From NCBI GenBank assembly GCA_030039695.1, contig JASHVB010000851.1, positions 1 through 6,200 on the forward strand: a DNA stretch of 6,200 bases. The letters run 5' to 3'. Of the stretch, positions 5,211-6,200 are shown piece by piece; within the stretch, counting starts at the first letter, position 1, and the number at the start of each line of letters is the position of its first letter. The DNA comes from Acetobacteraceae bacterium. Its GTDB lineage: Bacteria > Pseudomonadota > Alphaproteobacteria > Acetobacterales > Acetobacteraceae. Position numbers and translations under genes: made by a program. The notes under the pieces are model-generated. The model saw nothing but the letters and a program-made list of their open reading frames with translations. It did not search any database and was not told the origin of the DNA.

Positions 5211-6200
5211 ATGGCCATCCCGCTGAGGACAGACTTCGACGCGGCGCGGCTGCGCGAGATCGCCGCGCATGAGCCAGGATGCCAGGCAGGTCAAGCGGCT
5301 TGTCGCGCTGGCGGCGATCTACGATGGATCGAGCCGGACGGAGGCAGCCGCGATCGGCGGGGTGAGCCTGCAGGTGGTGCGCGATGGGTGTTGCGGTGCG
5401 ACACGGAGGGGTCGCAGGGACTGGTGGACCGCAAGGCGCCGGGTCAACCGTCGCGGCTGAACGCGCAGCACCGCGCGGCGCTCGCGGCAATGCTCGAGCG
5501 GGGCCCGATCCCTGCGGTCCATGGGGTGGTCCGCTGGCGGACCATCGGTCTGTGCCAATGGGTGTGGGACGAATTCGAGGTCAGCGTGTCAGCGCAGACG
5601 CTGAGCCGGGAATTGCGGGCGATGGGCTATCGCAAGCTGTCGGCACGGCCGCACCATCACGCGCAGGCGGCGGACGCCATCGAGGGATTTAACAAAAAGC
5701 CCCAGCCATACTGGTGGCGATCGCGTGCGAACACGGCGTCGAGCCCGACGATATAGAACTGTGGTTTCGCGACGGTTGAGCGCCGAAGGCGATCAACCGG
5801 ACCGGCCAGAAGAACAGGATCACCTGCCGCTGGGCGCAGCGCGGCAGCCGCCGCTCGGCGCCGTCCGACCAACGCACCGCATCCACCTACATCTTCGGGG
5901 TGATCTGCCCACGCGCGGGGCAGGCCGACGGTCTGATCCTGCCACGTGTGCAACACCGCGGCGATGAACCTGCATCTGGCGGCGATCTCGGCCGATGTTA
6001 CCACTGGTCGTCACGCGGCGTTGTTCCTCGACCAGGCTGGATGGCACCTCTCCAAGATGCTCGCCGTGCCGGACAACATCACGATTGTGCCGCTGCCGGC
6101 GAAGTGTCTCAGTCTCGAGCTGAACCTGCAGGAAAACGTCTGGCAACACGACAATGGTGTCGGTATGCGGATCACGGGCTGGTGCACTGCCGGACCCACC
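5211..6200 (+). pseudogene. IS630-family transposase pseudogene, several frameshifts, 3' end outside window
   Basis: A DDE transposase whose pieces lie in all three frames, in the correct order. Frame A from ATG 5211 gives MAIPLRTDFDAARLREIAAH. A shift near 5268 leads to QDARQVKRLVALAAIYDGSS and a helix-turn-helix (RTEAAAIGGVSLQVVRD). A shift near 5386 returns to frame A: WVLRCDTEGSQGLVDRKAPG, then AVHGVVRWR, then SAQTLSRELRAMGYRKLSAR. A shift near 5700 gives EHGVEPDDIELWFRDG, a TGA at 5777-5779, then GQKNRITCRWAQRGSRRSAP and RTASTYIFGVICP. A shift near 5945 gives CNTAAMNLHLAAISAD, then ALFLDQAGWHLSKM (second catalytic Asp) and LELNLQENVWQ (catalytic Glu). The first catalytic Asp, in WFxDEARxGQKN of intact members, is disrupted: between WF and GQKN there are about 12 codons instead of about 7, including the stop. 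The last 50 bp after ENVWQ also look shifted. It cannot make an active enzyme. Confidence 0.9.

Larger units (their letters stand above)
5121..6200 (+). mobile_element. IS630-family insertion sequence, left portion, degraded
   Basis: The element holds an IS630-family transposase pseudogene and continues beyond the right edge. I place the left end near 5121 because the upstream gene stops there at a TAA (family members insert at TA) and about 90 bp of non-coding leader precedes the transposase ATG, as is usual. The right terminal repeat is outside the window, so the exact boundary cannot be confirmed here. Confidence 0.65.

Noticed and set aside
4592..5218. 208-codon minus-strand frame opposite the 4649 gene
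   Set aside because: It lies antisense to a frame with a clear membrane helix and a good start overlap. Its translation is hydrophilic with no motif, as expected for a GC-rich shadow.
5657..6149. Minus-strand frames opposite the transposase
   Set aside because: They are antisense to recognisable IS630 transposase sequence.

Overview
The window is GC-rich bacterial DNA. The KefB-type antiporter, the high third-position GC, and an IS630-type transposase of a kind I associate with alphaproteobacteria (Rhizobiales, Acetobacteraceae or sphingomonads) together suggest an alphaproteobacterium. That placement is inference, because no rRNA or other marker gene is present. The layout is one housekeeping-type gene at the left edge, then an accessory region bounded by decayed insertion sequences.

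Left edge, 1-1217 (minus strand): the first 405 codons of a CPA2-family cation/proton antiporter of the KefB/KefC type. It runs off the window just as its NAD-binding (TrkA-N/RCK) domain begins. Just upstream of its start, at about 1295-1603 on the same strand, lies a degraded IS6-family-like transposase remnant. Next to that, on the plus strand, is a 5'-truncated frame (open from 1676, possible start 1775, stop 2179) carrying a protein-kinase-like catalytic loop and DFG-like motif. An 8-bp perfect inverted repeat overlaps its stop codon. At 2232-2425 are the remains of a small cysteine-containing protein, split by a frameshift. I see no convincing gene from 2426 to 2795.

Centre, 2796-5122 (plus strand): three intact genes of unknown function, all apparently directed to the cell envelope. 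The 442-residue product has a signal peptide, a periplasmic domain with two cysteines, a Pro/Gly-rich linker, two membrane helices and a C-terminal beta-rich domain resembling DUF3592. After a 114-bp gap containing a hairpin comes a 137-residue predicted exported protein with a strong ribosome binding site. Its stop codon overlaps (TTGA) a TTG start for a 157-residue protein with a single C-terminal membrane anchor. The overlap suggests translational coupling. No function can be assigned to any of the three from sequence alone.

Right edge, about 5121-6200: the left part of an IS630-family element. Its transposase is a pseudogene with at least four frameshifts, an in-frame stop and a disrupted first catalytic aspartate. 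The element's presumed left end falls at the stop codon of the 157-residue protein, so that gene's C-terminus may have been set by the insertion. Overall this looks like an island-like or decaying accessory segment in which the genes at 2796-5122 have stayed intact. I found no tRNA, rRNA or CRISPR array.
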